This document shows, one piece after another, positions 40,903 to 50,180 of a DNA stretch of 51,276 bases. The translations under genes and the position numbers were made by a program. Origin of the DNA: Candidatus Kuenenia stuttgartensis (GTDB taxonomy: Bacteria > Planctomycetota > Planctomycetia > Pirellulales > UBA1268); contig CAMCCR010000003.1 of assembly GCA_945873085.1 (NCBI GenBank), positions 1 to 51,276 of the forward strand, in the 5' to 3' direction. The first letter of the stretch is position 1; each line of letters opens with the position of its first letter. The notes under the pieces are model-generated. The model saw only the letters and a list, made by a program, of their open reading frames with translations. It ran no database searches and had not been told where the DNA came from.

Positions 40903-40989
40903 GTGTTTTCTCTGCTCGGTGTCGTGGGGATCGCGTTGATCCTGTTCGTGGTGGTCGCCGCCACGGCAGCGGTCGTGTTCGGCAAGTGA
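40903..40989 (+). CDS. Possible 28-aa single-pass membrane microprotein
   Basis: GTG start: MFSLLGVVGIALILFVVVAATAAVVFGK*. Confidence 0.35.
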   Translation: MFSLLGVVGIALILFVVVAATAAVVFGK

Positions 40990-41039
40990 TCGGCGAGCCG
41001 TGCGCGGACGGAGCCGTCGTCGCTTTCAGCCCGCACGCT

Positions 41040-41480
41040 TCAGCCTCCTTCGTCCAGCCGATCCTTCTTCGGTTCGCGGCCACCGCTCGCCCCCACGATC
41101 ATCATCCCGAGAAAGCCGCCGAGGGTTCCGGCGAGGACCACCCAGGCGATGATCGCCAAGGGGAGATAGTCGCGTAGCCACACCCGGATCGGTGGCTCCA
41201 CGCTCTTGGGAACCTTTCGAAGCACCGGGCCCACCGGTCCCTCCGCGCCCGACTCGGCCCGCATGGCGCTGCGGAACTCTTCCCAGTTCTCCTGAGCTGC
41301 CGGGGCTTCCAGGCTTGCCAACCAGGCCGTGCGGTTGGCGACGAGATAGAGCGGGGGCACGATCATCAGCGTCCCCCATGCCAGGACGACAAGACGAGCC
41401 ACCCAGCGACGGCGCCCGGATCCGCTCCCCGGGGAAACTTCGGCCTGCCGAGGGCTGAGGGGGAAGTCATCAGGGGGCAT
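41040..41480 (-). CDS. Hypothetical membrane protein (two predicted TM segments)
   Basis: RWVARLVVLAWGTLMIVPPLYLVA and LPLAIIAWVVLAGTLGGFLGMMIVGASGG; ATG 41480. Confidence 0.65.
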   Translation of the reverse strand: MPPDDFPLSPRQAEVSPGSGSGRRRWVARLVVLAWGTLMIVPPLYLVANRTAWLASLEAPAAQENWEEFRSAMRAESGAEGPVGPVLRKVPKSVEPPIRVWLRDYLPLAIIAWVVLAGTLGGFLGMMIVGASGGREPKKDRLDEGG

Positions 41481-41730
41481 GGCGGAATCCTCCGACGACG
41501 TGCAGGCTGTGGACGACACCTCAGAAAACAGCGCCGTTTTGAGGGGTTTTCCCGGGGGAACAAAGCCCCTGGATGGCCCTGTCCGCGGACTCGGGCGCCG
41601 GGGAGAGCGAGTCATTGTCCGCTGCCGCCTCCCCACTGACAACCGGTCTGGCATGACCCCGGGGTCGTTGCTACCCTCCGCGCCTCCTTCGTTTCCCAGG
41701 CCCACTCGACTCCGCCAAGGAACCGTTCGC

Positions 41731-42816
41731 GTGAAACCGGTGACCTTCCCGAACGCCCCCGCCTGGCTTTTGGCCGCCATCTGCCTTCTTACCGCGGCCG
41801 CCCCCGAAGCCCGCGCTCAGAGTGGCTGGCTCCCAACTTCATGGTTCAGCCAGGCGGAAGTTGATTCCAAATCGATGTATCCGCTCGCGGAACGCGACGG
41901 CCCGTGGCTCGTGCTTGCCACCACCTTCCGCGGCGAAGGGGCGAGGGACGACGCCCGGCGTCTCGTCCAGGAGTTGCGTCGCACCAACAAAATCAAGGCC
42001 TACACGCACGAGAAGTCGTTCGACTACACCGGCAGCCAACCCGGCCTCGGCCTCAACCCGGACGGTAGCCCGAAAAAGATGCGCTACGCCAATGCCGAGC
42101 AGGTCGTGGAGGTCGCCGTCCTCGTCGGTGACTTCGCGTCGTTCGACGATCCGCGCGGTCAGAAGATGCTCGCGAAAGTGAAGTCACTCAGCCCTGAAGC
42201 CCTCACCGGCAACAGTGGCAAGAGCCAGTCGTTCTCCGACTTCCGCAAGATGATCGGCCTCGAACGGACGGCCGGAAAGGGCCCGATGCACCTCGCCTTC
42301 GTGATCCCCAACCCGCTCCTGCCCGAAGACTACTTCTCCCGCCAGCAGGTCGACCGCTTCGTCCTCGACATGAACGCCGATGTGACCCACTCGCTCCTCG
42401 ACTGCCCCGGCCTCTATTCCGTGCGTGTGGCGACGTTCACCGGCTCCGGCACGTTCGATCAGAAGGCAATTGCCGCCGGCGAGGACGATGTCGAACTTGA
42501 GGGCCGGCTCGTGGAGGCGGCGGAGAAGGCCCACCGCCTCACCGCCTCGCTCCGCAAGGCGGGCTGGGAGGCCTGGGAATACCACGACCGCGAGTCGAGC
42601 ATCGTCTGCATCGGCAGCCTCGATTCCAAGACCGTTCCCGGCGCTCAGGGCGTGCCTACCATCCATCCGGAAATCGCTCGGATCGTCCGCGAACTCGGCC
42701 CCGATCCCACGCGCCTCGCCACCGGCGTGGTGCTGCCGCGAACCGTCGACGGGGTCATGCTCGACGTCCAGCCGGCGCCGATCCAGGTCCCGCGGGCCCC
42801 GGAAGGCTGGCACTGA
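41731..42816 (+). CDS. Putative secreted protein of unknown function
   Basis: GTG 41731: VKPVTFPNAPAWLLAAICLLTAAAPEARAQSGW (signal peptide-like), then a soluble domain with WLVLATTFRGEGARDDARRLVQELRRTNKIKAYTHEKSFDY. Confidence 0.7.
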   Translation: MKPVTFPNAPAWLLAAICLLTAAAPEARAQSGWLPTSWFSQAEVDSKSMYPLAERDGPWLVLATTFRGEGARDDARRLVQELRRTNKIKAYTHEKSFDYTGSQPGLGLNPDGSPKKMRYANAEQVVEVAVLVGDFASFDDPRGQKMLAKVKSLSPEALTGNSGKSQSFSDFRKMIGLERTAGKGPMHLAFVIPNPLLPEDYFSRQQVDRFVLDMNADVTHSLLDCPGLYSVRVATFTGSGTFDQKAIAAGEDDVELEGRLVEAAEKAHRLTASLRKAGWEAWEYHDRESSIVCIGSLDSKTVPGAQGVPTIHPEIARIVRELGPDPTRLATGVVLPRTVDGVMLDVQPAPIQVPRAPEGWH

Positions 42817-42834
42817 TCACCCGGGGACCGCTCG

Positions 42835-43434
42835 ATGCACGAGGAACTCGTTCTCGGGACGACCAATGCTGGAAAAGTGAGGGAACTCGCGGCACTCCTC
42901 GAGCCCCACGGCATCCGGGTCATCTCCCTGCGGGAATGCCAAGGAGCGGTGTCGGTTGATGAGACCGGGACGACCTTCGCGGCAAACGCTGACCTCAAGG
43001 CCAGCCAGCAGGCGTCCGCCCTCTCCCGTTGGGTGCTCGCCGAGGACAGCGGCCTGTGCGTCGACGCCCTTGGCGGTGCGCCGGGAATCCACTCCGCCCG
43101 CTTCTCCACTGGCGGTGACGACGCCAACAACAGCCTGCTCCTCGAGCGCCTCAAAGCATTGCCTGCCAGCGCTCGCGGAGCCCACTACGCCTGCCATGCG
43201 GCACTGGCCGATCCGCGCGGCGCCATCGTCGCTCGCTCCCAGGGCAGCTGTCACGGGAGCATTGCCACGGTGCCCGGCGGTAGCGGAGGCTTCGGGTACG
43301 ACCCGCTGTTCATCGTGCCGGAATACCATCGCAGCTTCGGAGAACTTGCCCCCGAAGTGAAGGGGGTGATCAGCCACCGGGCCCGGGCGATGCGTGCCAT
43401 CCTTCCGGCGATCCTCCGTCACCTCGCCCGCTGA
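42835..43434 (+). CDS. rdgB: RdgB/HAM1 family non-canonical purine NTP pyrophosphatase
   Basis: LVLGTTNAGKVRELAALLEPHGI, DETGTTFAANADLKA, LAEDSGLCVDALGGAPGIHSARFS, GGSGGFGYDPLFIVPEYHRSFGELAPEVKGVISHRARAM. Confidence 0.95.
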   Translation: MHEELVLGTTNAGKVRELAALLEPHGIRVISLRECQGAVSVDETGTTFAANADLKASQQASALSRWVLAEDSGLCVDALGGAPGIHSARFSTGGDDANNSLLLERLKALPASARGAHYACHAALADPRGAIVARSQGSCHGSIATVPGGSGGFGYDPLFIVPEYHRSFGELAPEVKGVISHRARAMRAILPAILRHLAR

Positions 43435-44563
43435 TGGCCTGCTGGTCCGAACCTGCCTTTGGAGCGGGCGCGCGATCGGAGACATCTGGCCGGGAAAGCC
43501 GATGGCGAAGGACCTCGAGCACCTCGCCGGTGCCATCCATCCTCCCTGCGACGGCGGCCAGAGCCGGCCGAAATCGGTCGAGCCCGGCGACAAACGCCTT
43601 GATCCGTTCTGCCGTCGTCTCCTCGAGAAGGCAGAAATCGCCACAGTTCATCGTGGCGAGGAAGTGCGCATTCATGAGTTGCTCGGCGTGGGCGCTCTCG
43701 GGAAGCACGAGCATCGGCTTGCCAAGTTGGAGGGCCTCACCGATCAACTGATTGCCGGCGGCGGCGACCAGCGCCCGGCATCCGATGAGGTCTTCGACAA
43801 ATCGGCTGCCGTCGATCGCATGGAACGACAACGCTCCGAACGACTCCCGTTCGCCGAGCCCGTAGACCCGCACCGGCAGTCCACAATCGGCCAGGCTCGC
43901 CAGCGTGGCAAATGGCGTATGGCGACGCAGGTAGCTGACGAGGTACCCGCGATCGTCAGGCGCCGCGCCGAGCAGATCCCGGCGCAGCAGCGGGCCGACC
44001 TGGACGACATGCTCCCACCCGCGGCGGAGGGGCGGACGGAAGAACGCCGAGACGACGGTGTCGGAGGCACCGACGGTGCACACCCACACCGCATGCCCCA
44101 TCAGCCACGCATGCCACTGGAGCGACCAGGGGAGGACGCCGAGATCGTACGCGAGGAGGAAATGCTGGTGATCGATACTCAGCAGCGGGATCCCTTGGCG
44201 AGCACAGGCCCTCGGCAGGGCAGGCTCGAAATCGGTGATCCCGAGATCGGCGCCAAAGGCCTCGAGTTCGGCCATCAGGCGATCGGTGAGCGGTCCGAGC
44301 GTCCGCGCCTGGTACTCGAGCCCCGCCGTGATCGATCGGACGACATCGAGGCGCCCTCCCGTGTACTGGAACACGAGGCCCGGGATCTCCCGCACCTCGA
44401 CATTCCCGGCCCCGGGCGGATGACGAAGCCTCAGAAACGCCAACGCATCGGCGGAGGTGTAGACAAGGATCTCGTGCTCGTCGGCCAAGTGCTCGATGAG
44501 CGTGCAGATCCGCGTCGCGTGCCCGCGTCCCTCGCCGCACAAACTGATCGCGATCCGTGCCAT
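43370..44563 (-). CDS. MJ1255/VC2487-type glycosyltransferase-like protein
   Basis: MARIAISLCGEGRGHATRICTLIEHLADEHEILVYTSADALAFL, GADLGITDFEPALPRACARQGIPLLSIDHQHFL, AAAGNQLIGEALQLGKPMLVLPESAHAEQLMNAHFL. Confidence 0.8.
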   Translation of the reverse strand: MARIAISLCGEGRGHATRICTLIEHLADEHEILVYTSADALAFLRLRHPPGAGNVEVREIPGLVFQYTGGRLDVVRSITAGLEYQARTLGPLTDRLMAELEAFGADLGITDFEPALPRACARQGIPLLSIDHQHFLLAYDLGVLPWSLQWHAWLMGHAVWVCTVGASDTVVSAFFRPPLRRGWEHVVQVGPLLRRDLLGAAPDDRGYLVSYLRRHTPFATLASLADCGLPVRVYGLGERESFGALSFHAIDGSRFVEDLIGCRALVAAAGNQLIGEALQLGKPMLVLPESAHAEQLMNAHFLATMNCGDFCLLEETTAERIKAFVAGLDRFRPALAAVAGRMDGTGEVLEVLRHRLSRPDVSDRAPAPKAGSDQQAISGRGDGGSPEGWHASPGPGG

Positions 44564-44797
44564 GCCGTGGCGCCTCCAACCATCCGTCCTCGTCGCGCTT
44601 CCTCCAGCCCCTCCGGAGCCGCACCACCCGACGATTGTGCCGCCCAGCCTGTCCGGAGGCCAGTTGAACGCAAGGCGGTGCCGCAACCGGGCCCGCGCTT
44701 CTGAGGCGGGACACGATCCGATACGATGGATCCCGGGGTCGGCCGGGACCCAGCCGCGCGATGCCCAGACACGATATGGTCCCATCATGAGGGGGCG

Positions 44798-45847
44798 ATG
44801 AACACCCTGCGCACGCAGAACCTCCGACGGCTGCGGTCGGTGCCGATCCTTCTCCTCCTCCTTGGCGTGCTGACCGCACTCGCTGGCCCGAACGCCTCGA
44901 GCCAGGACACCGAACCAACCGCTGCAGAAGAGACTGAACCGGCAGCTGAATCGGAGGCCAAGACCGAGGTCATCGCCACCGTGGGGACCACCCGGCTGAC
45001 CCGTGCCGACCTCGAGCAGGCGGTGCGGCGACGGAGCGGTGGACGTCCGGTCCCCGCCGAACAGCAAGACCGTCTCCAGGCCCTAGCCGTGGGAGACCTC
45101 GTGGAACAGGCGCTTCTTCGGGCAGAGATCGAGCGCCGCCAGGTCGAGGTGACCGATGGCGAGATCAATGATCAGATCGCCCAGCTCTCCACGGAACTCA
45201 CCGCCCGGCAGTCGAGTCTCGATGCGTTCCTCGCCGGCGCCGGTCTCGACCACGAGGGCCTGCGTGAACAGGTGCGTTTCGATATCGCCGTGCCGAAAGT
45301 CATCCTCCCGATGATCACGGAGGATGTCATGCGGCAGGTCCTCGCGATGCACCGCTATGACTTCGACGGCACCCGCGTCCGCGCCAGCCACATCATCCTC
45401 CGCCCCGAGGCGAGTTCTGGCCCGAATGCCATCACCGCGGTGCTCGCCCGAGCCGAACGGATTCGCGCCGATATCCTCGCCGAAGAACTCACCTTCGCCG
45501 AAGCGGCCGAGCGGTATTCCGCCGGCCCGAGTCGGCATCGGGGGGGAGATCTCGGCTTCCTGCCGCGGCATGGCCTGCTCTCCGAGGAGTTCGCGGCCCA
45601 GGTGTTCAAGCTCACCAAGGGGGAGGTTTCGAAGCCGTTCGTGACCCCGTTGGGAGTTCATGTGGCCAAGGTCACCGACGTCGATCCTGGCACAGTCGCG
45701 CCGGAGACGTTCCGCAAGCCCCTGGAGCAACTCGCCTTCCAGAAGGTCCTCCAGGCATTCGTCATCCATTGCCGTCAGCAAACCCCGATCGAACTCAAGC
45801 CCGGGATCGTGGCCGCCGATCCCCGCGCCCCCGGGCCCCGTCCTTAG
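44798..45847 (+). CDS. Peptidyl-prolyl cis-trans isomerase, parvulin/SurA-like
   Basis: Signal-peptide-like N-term; SurA_N-like helices; RVRASHIILRPE...FAEAAERYSAGPSRHRGGDLGFLPRHGLLSEEFAAQVFKLTKGEVSKPFVTPLGVHVAKVTDV. Confidence 0.9.
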   Translation: MNTLRTQNLRRLRSVPILLLLLGVLTALAGPNASSQDTEPTAAEETEPAAESEAKTEVIATVGTTRLTRADLEQAVRRRSGGRPVPAEQQDRLQALAVGDLVEQALLRAEIERRQVEVTDGEINDQIAQLSTELTARQSSLDAFLAGAGLDHEGLREQVRFDIAVPKVILPMITEDVMRQVLAMHRYDFDGTRVRASHIILRPEASSGPNAITAVLARAERIRADILAEELTFAEAAERYSAGPSRHRGGDLGFLPRHGLLSEEFAAQVFKLTKGEVSKPFVTPLGVHVAKVTDVDPGTVAPETFRKPLEQLAFQKVLQAFVIHCRQQTPIELKPGIVAADPRAPGPRP

Positions 45848-46066
45848 CTGGCGGAGGGAGGGAGCCCCCTTGGTCTTTTTCCCGAGGCCGGGCTTTGCCA
45901 GCCTGTCAGACCGCACGGAACCCCGCCCCATTCAGGATTGTCCCGATCGGGCGGCCGGACTACCTTCCCTCCCCCGACACCCCACCGGCAGGCCTGAGCT
46001 GAAGAGCGGCCTCTTCACTGGTCAGCCCACCCCGGGAACCTCCGTCGTTCGGACGCCGATCCCGTC

Positions 46067-46741
46067 ATGAAGCTCCGTTCCGCCTTGCTGATCGCGTGCC
46101 TGATCGTGGTGCCTCTGCTGGCCATGTTCTCGCACAAAGTCCCGACCGCGACCCGGGCAGCGATCCGGGAACGCTTCTGGGACCCGATGATCAGGCCACT
46201 GGCGTCGGCCCTCGGCTTGGGTGCCACTTCCCCAACCAGCCCCGCCCCCCGGCAAGCCGCCGCCTCTCCGGTGGAGGAAGCCTTCCCGGGCCCACCGAGA
46301 GCGTTTGCCAGCAGCGGATCGGCTTCGACCGATATCGGGCCAGCGGCGGCCGATCCCCTCCAGCCTCTCCAAGCAACTCGGGCGACGGGCCTGCGCGAGC
46401 CCGATACGGCCATCGCTGGCAACACCCCGCCGCCGGCGATCCTCCTCGGCTCGGACGACTCGCTGCCGATCGGCGGGGCGACGGGCCGGGAATCGCTCGA
46501 GGCCCGCCTCCGGGCCCTCGGGGCCACAAGGATCGACTGGACACCGGGTCAGGGGGGCGACGGTCTCCATCGCTGCAGCTGCCGCATTCCCGCTGAACCT
46601 TCGGGTCAGCTTCACCGCATCTTCCAGGCAGCCGCCACCGACCCAGTGGCCGCGCTCGACAATCTCGTTGGCCAGGTCACGGCTTGGTCGATGCGGAGCG
46701 GGGGCACCGCAGCGAGCCCGGCGATGCCCCTGCAGCGCTGA
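46067..46741 (+). CDS. Hypothetical exported/membrane-anchored protein
   Basis: MKLRSALLIACLIVVPLLAMFSHKVPTATRAAIRERFWDPMIRPLA...; immediately upstream of the scpB-like gene. Confidence 0.6.
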   Translation: MKLRSALLIACLIVVPLLAMFSHKVPTATRAAIRERFWDPMIRPLASALGLGATSPTSPAPRQAAASPVEEAFPGPPRAFASSGSASTDIGPAAADPLQPLQATRATGLREPDTAIAGNTPPPAILLGSDDSLPIGGATGRESLEARLRALGATRIDWTPGQGGDGLHRCSCRIPAEPSGQLHRIFQAAATDPVAALDNLVGQVTAWSMRSGGTAASPAMPLQR

Positions 46742-46758
46742 TCGGGGGAGATCTCGCC

Positions 46759-47529
46759 ATGCTGCTCCAACGTCGGGCTTCGAATCGACTCCCCGACCTT
46801 TTCCAACGCCGAGCGGCATCCGGCCGGGGGCCTCGGCCCTGCCTCGCCCCCATCCGAAGGCAGCGTCTACTGACGACTCCCACCAGGCCCCCCGTGGGGC
46901 TGGCAGAGGCCGAACCGGGGCCTCACGCCCGTTCGGAGGAGCTGGCCCGTCTGGAGGCGGCCTTGTTCATCGCCCGCGAGCCGCTCTCCACACGACGGCT
47001 GGCAAAAATCGCCCGGCTCTCCGACGGCACCCGTGCCCGGGCACTCCTCCGGGAACTGGCTGCCGTTCAGGACGCCAGCGGCAGCGCCATCCGGGTCGAG
47101 CCGATCGCCGGCGGCTTCCAACTCCTCACCCGCTCACCGTTCGGCCCGTGGGTCCGCAGACTCCTGACGACACCGGCGGAAAACCGGCTGTCGGCGGCGG
47201 CACTCGAGACGCTGGCGATCGTGGCCTACCGTCAGCCGGTGACCCGGGCGGAAATCGAAGCCATTCGCGGGGTCGGGTGCGAGGAGATGCTGCGTCAACT
47301 CATGGAAAGGGATCTGGTCGCGGTCGGAGGGAGGAGCGAGGAACTTGGTCGTCCCAACGTCTACCAGACCACGAAGCGATTTCTGCGGGCCTTTGGGCTG
47401 TCCCGCATCGAGGATCTGCCCGACATTGGCCCGGTCACGACGCTCGACCCGACCGTCTCCCCTAACCCCGGCGGTCAGGAGCCCCCCGGCCCACCGGCAC
47501 CCGGCTCCCCCTCGTCCGAGCGCTCTTGA
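46759..47529 (+). CDS. scpB: Segregation and condensation protein B-like
   Basis: LARLEAALFIAREPLSTRRLAKIARL..., LSAAALETLAIVAYRQPVTRAEIEAIRGVGCEEMLRQLMERDLVAVGGRSEELGRPNVYQTTKRFLRAFGL. RBS-like GGGGGAG precedes ATG 46759. Confidence 0.88.
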   Translation: MLLQRRASNRLPDLFQRRAASGRGPRPCLAPIRRQRLLTTPTRPPVGLAEAEPGPHARSEELARLEAALFIAREPLSTRRLAKIARLSDGTRARALLRELAAVQDASGSAIRVEPIAGGFQLLTRSPFGPWVRRLLTTPAENRLSAAALETLAIVAYRQPVTRAEIEAIRGVGCEEMLRQLMERDLVAVGGRSEELGRPNVYQTTKRFLRAFGLSRIEDLPDIGPVTTLDPTVSPNPGGQEPPGPPAPGSPSSERS

Positions 47530-47900
47530 GCAATTTTTCATGCCCCTCGCCCCGCTTGCACTCCATCGAACCTGCGGCGACACTTTCCCGGTCCCGCGAC
47601 CGTGCTTCGGAAGCCCAGCCGTCCCCGGTTCACGAATTTTTTTCCGAAGGTTGGATGATTCCGCACGATCGGGTACAGAATTGTGCGAAGGAATCTGCCG
47701 ATACTCGGACGACTGCCCGGCAACATGCCCGATCCAACGCTTCTCACGGCGGGAAGCCCATCCGGGAATCATCGACGATTCACACCAACGGATACGCAGC
47801 GATGATGGCATCAACACCGACAACTCAACGTGGATCGTTATCGTCTGACCGTTCACCGTCCGTCGCAGGGCCTGTGAACAGACTCGAGGGAGGTTTTTCA

Positions 47901-48326
47901 GTGACCAGCGTTGCGAGCCCCAGGGGATCCCGAAGCGTGTTGAACTCCGACGTGTTTTGCTGGGATGAACTTCCCGATTTGCTCGCCGCCGAGGAGCTCT
48001 TCGAGATTGCCGGCAACCGCAACTCGACGTCGCCGATCGTCGGCAAGCAGGATGACGACGAGGACGATGACGACCTCGAGGATGACGACGACGATGATGA
48101 CGATGACGAGGAAGAAGACGATCTCGAGGACGACGACTGGGAAGAGGTTGAGGACGAGGACGAAGAAGAGGACGACGAAGAAGAGGAAGAGGACGAGGAA
48201 GAAGACGACGAAGAGGATGAAGAAGAAGGGGACGATGACGAGGAGTGGGAAGACGACGACGAAGAGTGGGATGACGAGGACGAAGAGGACGAAGACGAAG
48301 ACGAGGAAGAAGACGACGACGACTGA
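47901..48326 (+). CDS. Small protein with an extremely acidic Asp/Glu C-terminal tail
   Basis: GAGGGAGG Shine-Dalgarno-like site about 8 nt before GTG 47901; VTSVASPRGSRSVLNSDVFCWDELPDLLAAEELFEIAGNRNSTSPIVGKQ then about 90 residues nearly all D/E. Confidence 0.75.
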   Translation: MTSVASPRGSRSVLNSDVFCWDELPDLLAAEELFEIAGNRNSTSPIVGKQDDDEDDDDLEDDDDDDDDDEEEDDLEDDDWEEVEDEDEEEDDEEEEEDEEEDDEEDEEEGDDDEEWEDDDEEWDDEDEEDEDEDEEEDDDD

Positions 48327-48394
48327 CTTCCGCCACGCCTGATTCCGCCGTCATCCGCTCAAATATCGCGCGGTATCGCCGCCACAGCATTCAA

Positions 48395-48437
48395 GCGACC
48401 CTGGAGACGCTCAGCGTGTCTCCGGGGTCGCTTTTTT
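48395..48437 (+). terminator. Intrinsic terminator downstream of the acidic-tail gene
   Basis: GCGACCCTGGAGACGC-TCA-GCGTGTCTCCGGGGTCGC followed by TTTTTT. Confidence 0.88.
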
Positions 48438-48554
48438 AATATTCTGGCGGAAGCGGGTACGGCTAAGGGCTGCGGCCACGGGCTGTCGTCGGGCCGGCCT
48501 CAAACCGGAGTAGGCCCCGTCATTTCGTGGCCTTTCTTCCCATCGGCCGCAACC

Positions 48555-49904
48555 TCATGGCACCCGAGCCGGTTCGGTGCCAGCCGCGGGTGCCGCGGGC
48601 CCCTCATCCCCCGTCGACGCAGGTGTCTCCCCGCTGACAACCTGGACCTCGAGGATTCGCCCGGCGCGGTCGATCTGCAGCGTCAGGGCATCGCTTGCCG
48701 ACGCCATCCGCTGGAGCATCGTTGCCTGCGTGGCGAACGGCTCTCCATCGATGGCGATGATCCGGTCACCACAGCGCAGGCCGGCACGCTCGAGGGGGGA
48801 TTCAGGCACGACACGAACGACGATCGGTGCCGACGGATCGCCGGCATCGGACCGGGTGCTCATGCCCCACCGCACGCGCTGCTCCACTGGCGCCGCCGGG
48901 AGAACGCGTTCGAGCGCGTCACGGTGGGCATTCTTCTCCCGGCGACTGGCGTCACGGAAGCCGGCCAGCGTCCCCGGCCGGTCAGCCACGGCCATCACCA
49001 CACCCATGGCCAGCCGCGCCACCGTCTCGACCCCCGCGGTGTTCACCAGTTGCACATCGTCACTGGGGCGGTGGTACTCGTCATGGAGCCCGGTGTGGAG
49101 CATGACGGTGGGCACGCGGGATTCGATGAACGGGAAGTGGTCGGAATCGTCGACGATGTCCCAGTCGAAGATGAGTTCCAGCCCCGCCTCCCGATTCGTC
49201 TCGGTGAGAATCCTCCGCAGGCCGGTCATGGTTCTGCCGCCGTAGATCTCGACACGCTCGCCGCGAAGCCGGCCGATCATATCGAGGTTGACCACGAACA
49301 CCGGCCGCAGGTCACGGAGTGGCTGAGGACGGACACGGACGAAGTGCCACGAGCCGAGCAGTCCCTTCTCCTCCCCGTCCCAGAAGGCGAGGAGCACCGG
49401 CCGCCGCGGCTTGGCAGGCATCGCCTGAAGCACCTCGGCGATCTCGAGCACCCCGGCGACCCCCGAAGCGTTGTCGTCGGCGCCGTTGTGGATCAGTCCC
49501 GTCGGGCCGTAGCTGTTGGCGGCCGTGCCGTAGCCGACGTGATCGTAATGGGCCCCCACGACGACCAACTCCCGTGCGCAGGCTGGGTCGCTGCCCGGCA
49601 CCAGGGCGAGGATGTTCCGCATCGTCCCGAACCGCTGGTAGTAGGTTCCCTCGTCCCCGGCCGGCCGGAGGCCGGCGTTGCGGAGCGTCTCGACGATGTA
49701 GGCGCCGGCGGCCCGCCCTCCTCGGCTCCCCCCCTCGCGTCCCTCGAGGGCGTCATCGGCGAGGGCGGCCACATGACGGCCGGCCCCCGCGGCGTCGATC
49801 ACCGACACCGCTTCCGCAGCGTGGCCCCGTTCCCCTCCGAGCAGGCCAGCCGACAGAATGAACCATCCCAAGGCAATCGCCGGGAAAACCGTCCGCACGT
49901 CCAT
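48555..49904 (-). CDS. M28 family metallopeptidase with C-terminal PDZ domain, exported
   Basis: Signal-peptide-like MDVRTVFPAIALGWFILSAGLLGGERGHA; VVVGAHYDHVGYG, GADDNASGVAGVLEIAEVL, AFWDGEEKGLLGSWHFV, DDSDHFPFIESRVPTVMLHTGLHDEYHRPSDD; PDZ VRVVPESPLERAGLRCGDRIIAIDGEPF. Confidence 0.92.
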   Translation of the reverse strand: MDVRTVFPAIALGWFILSAGLLGGERGHAAEAVSVIDAAGAGRHVAALADDALEGREGGSRGGRAAGAYIVETLRNAGLRPAGDEGTYYQRFGTMRNILALVPGSDPACARELVVVGAHYDHVGYGTAANSYGPTGLIHNGADDNASGVAGVLEIAEVLQAMPAKPRRPVLLAFWDGEEKGLLGSWHFVRVRPQPLRDLRPVFVVNLDMIGRLRGERVEIYGGRTMTGLRRILTETNREAGLELIFDWDIVDDSDHFPFIESRVPTVMLHTGLHDEYHRPSDDVQLVNTAGVETVARLAMGVVMAVADRPGTLAGFRDASRREKNAHRDALERVLPAAPVEQRVRWGMSTRSDAGDPSAPIVVRVVPESPLERAGLRCGDRIIAIDGEPFATQATMLQRMASASDALTLQIDRAGRILEVQVVSGETPASTGDEGPAAPAAGTEPARVP

Positions 49905-50090
49905 GATCCAGGCACTCCGAATGACCGCCCCGGCCCCCTTCGACAACACCCCCCACACGGGAGGGGTTTCGGAGGAACGCCCCGCGACCCACAATGGCCC
50001 CTCCAGTGGACTTCGCTCCCAGAGCGACGGCAAGGTGAGTCCGGTGATCATCCGGGCATCCTGGCCGGGCTCTTCGCGGTCCTTGGGTGA

Positions 50091-50180
50091 GGAGAGGTGG
50101 CAGAGCGGTCGAATGCGCGTCTTTGCTAAAGACGTGTCCGGTCAAAAGCTGGACCGCGGGTTCGAATCCCGCCCTCTCCG
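50091..50180 (+). tRNA. tRNA-Ser (anticodon GCT)
   Basis: GGAGAGGTGGCAGAGCGGTCGAATGCG-CGTCTTTGCTAAAGACG-long variable arm-CGGGTTCGAATCCCGCCCTCTCCG. Confidence 0.95.

Noticed and set aside
47134-48390. 418-aa minus-strand ORF rich in RRLPRP
   Set aside because: Arises as the complement of the D/E (GAN) tract and of scpB; arginine/proline/leucine pattern is a composition artefact.
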